This document shows positions 29,179-31,318 of a stretch of DNA of 31,318 bases, piece after piece. Origin of the DNA: a virus. The notes beneath the pieces were generated by a model. It was not told the DNA's origin. It saw only the letters and a list, made by a program, of their open reading frames with translations, and did not search any database. The position numbers and the translations under genes are program-made. Where the stretch lies: the IMG/VR virus record IMGVR_UViG_3300033147_000062, positions 1 to 31,318 of that record. The stretch is one strand, 5' to 3'. Every line of letters starts with the position of its first letter. Within the stretch, counting starts at the first letter, position 1.

Positions 29179-30611
29179 TGGCAGAGCGGCGCGACTCGCC
29201 AGTCTTCTACGTGAGCGTAGGCGGACCGGGCCACGGCAAAGACCGCATCGAGCTCAGCGATCGCATTCGTTCGCTGACCTACGATGACAGCGAATCAAAG
29301 GCGGACAAGTGCACGCTGTCGATCGACAACTTCGACCTCTCGCTGCTCGACTCTCCGATCATTCGCAAGGGCACAGAGATCGAGGTGTCCTTCGGCTACA
29401 TCGGACGCATGAGCCCGGTGCGGATCTTGACCATCGAGAAGGTGAGCGGCGGCCCGATCCTGAAAGTCGAAGCGCATGACAAGGCGATGGCGATCCACAA
29501 GGTGCAGAAGTGCCGGCGGTGGGAGAACACCACGCGCGCGCAGGTTGCCCAGTTCATCGCAGACGAGATGGGCTTCTCGCGCGACGACCAAATGATCGAA
29601 GAGACGACCGAGGTGCTCGAACAGGTGACGCAGTCGCGCATGACTGACGCTCAGATGCTGCGCGACATAGCTCGGCGCGAGGGCTTCGACTTCTACGTAG
29701 ACTTCGACGGCTTCCATTTCCACAAGCGCGACCTTGCACAGAAGCCGCTGCGCACATTCATCTGGTACGTGGACCCAGGCCAGGGCGACCTGCTCAGCTG
29801 GAAGGTGAGCGACTACGTCAAGGGCACGAAGCCAGGCCGCATTCGCGCGAAGGGCATTGACCCGCTGACGAAGCAGCGCATCGACGTCGTAGGCGACAAC
29901 ACCGAGGCGAGCGACCGCACAACGCTGGCTGCAGTTCTCGAGCTCGTCGCGCCAGACGATGCGATCGCTGCAGGTGAACCACTGGCAAAGAACCTGGCGA
30001 GCGAGTGGTTCATTCCGACGACAGAGAAGACCGAGGCGACAGCTCGGCGGATGGCGCTGGCGAAGTATGAGCGCGCCCAGCTCGAAGCCATCGAGCTCGA
30101 CTGCGGCGCAGTCGGCGATCCGTGGCTGGTGGCGAAGAGCGTCGTCTTGATCTTGGGCATCGGTGAAACGCTGAGCGGTCTCTTCTACATCAGCGGCGTG
30201 AAGCACAAGGTCGGCAGCGGCTACAAGATGAGCTTCAAATGCAAGAGCGACGGCAAGGCCAGCCACACCGTCACCGCCTTCGAGCAGAGCGTGAAGGGCC
30301 AGGGCAAGGGCGTGGCGGCGAAGGCGAAGAAGAACGAAGCGGCCGACGACGTGCCACCGCCTACCGGCGTGCCGACCAAGCTCGACCCGACCGGAGTAGC
30401 GCCGAGCGGCGCTGTGCTCTTGTATCGCGACACACAGGGGCGCGTTATCAAGCGAGACCCGCTCACCGGCGAGACGGTCTCGGTCGACGGCGCCCCGGCC
30501 GGCGGAGCTCGGCCAGGTGTGAGCGGCAACGCAGCCAACCCCTTTGCGCCACCGCCGGCCCTGCCACCCTTCGACCCCAACGATCCGTCAACCTTCTTTC
30601 CGACACCGTGA
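29178..30611 (+). CDS. Baseplate hub protein (late control gpD type)
   Basis: A 477-residue protein of the gpD/T4 gp27-like hub family. Visible features: LSDRIRSLTYDDSESKADKC and TEIEVSFGYIGRMSPVRILT in the first beta domain, AQFIADEMGFSRDD with MLRDIARREGFDFYVDFDGF in the middle, and LSGLFYISGVKHKVGSGYKM near the end of the core. The hub sits at the centre of the baseplate and holds the spike. Beyond residue ~365 is a low-complexity, Pro/Gly-rich tail (PPPTGVPTKLDPTGVAPSG onward), an extension that many relatives lack. The ATG overlaps the LysM gene stop in ATGA fashion. Confidence 0.88.
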   Translation: MAERRDSPVFYVSVGGPGHGKDRIELSDRIRSLTYDDSESKADKCTLSIDNFDLSLLDSPIIRKGTEIEVSFGYIGRMSPVRILTIEKVSGGPILKVEAHDKAMAIHKVQKCRRWENTTRAQVAQFIADEMGFSRDDQMIEETTEVLEQVTQSRMTDAQMLRDIARREGFDFYVDFDGFHFHKRDLAQKPLRTFIWYVDPGQGDLLSWKVSDYVKGTKPGRIRAKGIDPLTKQRIDVVGDNTEASDRTTLAAVLELVAPDDAIAAGEPLAKNLASEWFIPTTEKTEATARRMALAKYERAQLEAIELDCGAVGDPWLVAKSVVLILGIGETLSGLFYISGVKHKVGSGYKMSFKCKSDGKASHTVTAFEQSVKGQGKGVAAKAKKNEAADDVPPPTGVPTKLDPTGVAPSGAVLLYRDTQGRVIKRDPLTGETVSVDGAPAGGARPGVSGNAANPFAPPPALPPFDPNDPSTFFPTP

Positions 30612-30615
30612 CCAT

Positions 30616-31212
30616 ATGCCAACCGTCGCCGAGCTCTCAGCCGACCAGCGCTTCCTGACACCCTGGCCAGGCGTCGTCGTAGACAACGCCGACCCAGAGG
30701 GGCTGCACCGCGTGCGCGTCGAGGTGCCAGGCCTGATCGACGTGTCGGCCTGGGCTGTCCCTGTCACCAACGGCGGCGGCTCGCGGCGGCGCGGCGCACA
30801 CATCGCGCCGCACCTGGGGGCGCACGTCATTGTGATGTTTGTCGGCGGCGATCCAGAGTGGCCGATCTACTTCGGCGGCTGGTGGGGCAAGCGCCCCGAA
30901 GGCACCGAGGCGCCGAGCGTCATGGCCACCGCCGGAGCCGATGCGCACCGCGTGAGCGTCGTCGAGATCGGGCGCATCCTGGTGACCGTCGACGAGCGGC
31001 CGCGCGACACCGAGGCCGGCACCGGTCAGCTCGCGAGCGTGCAAGACACGACGACCGGCGACGAGATCACCTTCGACCTCGAAGGCGCTGGCATGACGAT
31101 CAAGGCGAGCTCGGAGCTCAACCTGAAGGCCGACGGCGTCGTGAATATTGAGGCCGCCCAGGTCGTGATCAACGGCCGCGTGTTCAGTAACACGACAGGT
31201 CGCCAGGTGTGA
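30616..31212 (+). CDS. Baseplate spike / assembly protein V (gp5 OB-fold type)
   Basis: A 198-residue protein. Residues ~15-95 are an OB-fold of the gp5/VgrG/gpV type: GVVVDNADPEGLHRVRVEVP, AWAVPVTNGGGSRRRG, HVIVMFVGGDPEWPIYFGGW. The C-terminal part (MTIKASSELNLKADGVVNIE) has the repeating pattern of a spike beta-helix. It caps the hub and pierces the outer envelope. ATG 30616 is 4 bp after the hub stop and sits right at the start of the conserved region; an upstream in-frame ATG at 30544 would add unlikely Arg-rich residues. No lysozyme domain is present, unlike T4 gp5. Confidence 0.85.
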   Translation: MPTVAELSADQRFLTPWPGVVVDNADPEGLHRVRVEVPGLIDVSAWAVPVTNGGGSRRRGAHIAPHLGAHVIVMFVGGDPEWPIYFGGWWGKRPEGTEAPSVMATAGADAHRVSVVEIGRILVTVDERPRDTEAGTGQLASVQDTTTGDEITFDLEGAGMTIKASSELNLKADGVVNIEAAQVVINGRVFSNTTGRQV

Positions 31213-31318
31213 GGCGCGCCATCTTCGGGCTAGAACGAAGGCCGAAAATAGGCCGATCGGACGCCGAAAACGGTCAAAAAACCGTGTTTTGACGATTCCA
31301 AATATTCGGTCGGAGCTA
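31213..31318 (+). terminator. Possible weak terminator after the spike gene
   Basis: This last stretch has no gene and is more AT-rich than the rest. ACGGT (31270-31274) and ACCGT (31281-31285) make a stem with a CAAAAA loop, followed by GTTTTG; a flanking AAA/TTT pairing could extend it. A smaller stem GGCC...GGCC (31240-31254) lies before it. It could end the structural operon. The window ends too soon to see what follows. Confidence 0.4.

Noticed and set aside
1-31318. Gene transfer agent
   Set aside because: GTAs have siphovirus-type tails; here sheath, tube, gpD hub and gp5-type spike show a contractile phage tail.
1-31318. tRNA genes, integrase or attachment site
   Set aside because: None was seen on either strand; gaps between genes are too short for them.

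Overview
The window is a 31.3 kb stretch of a tailed double-stranded DNA virus (or prophage) with a contractile, myovirus-type tail. Every convincing gene is on the + strand and most are packed end to end with 4-bp overlaps. The DNA is GC-rich with strong GC-ending codon bias, which points to a GC-rich bacterial host. Nothing seen here (no integrase, tRNA or att site) allows the host to be named or decides lytic versus temperate life.

Layout. Bases 1-9066 form the head module: a 5'-truncated and frame-broken portal gene, a Mu gpF-type head morphogenesis protein, a Pro/Ala-rich protein with QKD repeats, a very unusual 791-residue fusion ending in an XkdF-type prohead protease, an acidic scaffold-like protein, the major capsid protein and two or three small head-surface candidates. 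Bases 9063-17093 hold small coiled-coil or Cys-containing proteins and three large beta-rich, fibre-like virion proteins (777, 621 and 749 residues). They sit between capsid and connector genes and have a different sequence texture from their neighbours. Bases 17103-20892 carry the connector and tail-completion genes. Bases 20953-31212 carry the tail: a Lys/Ala-rich small protein, sheath, tube, a tail assembly chaperone with a -1 frameshift extension, tape measure, a tube-cap-type protein, a LysM protein, a gpD-type hub and a gp5/gpV-type spike. The terminase and the rest of the baseplate must lie outside the window.

Highlights. (1) The protease gene encodes, in one frame, an HNH-like Zn domain, a domain resembling part of the DNA-phosphorothioation-associated methyltransferase family, a SAM methyltransferase, an inorganic-pyrophosphatase-like domain and the prohead protease. 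A likely internal start could also yield the protease alone. I read it as a possible capsid-packaged effector polyprotein. (2) A textbook slippery heptamer CCCTTTA lies in the tail chaperone gene. (3) A near-identical promoter-like element occurs before the scaffold gene and before the tail module, and extended -10 boxes lie unusually close to several start codons. (4) There are two clear reading-frame breaks, in the portal gene and in the 777-residue virion protein. (5) GAGCTC is strongly over-represented in core genes and scarce in the fibre-like genes.

Family assignments come from motif recognition by eye. No database search was run.
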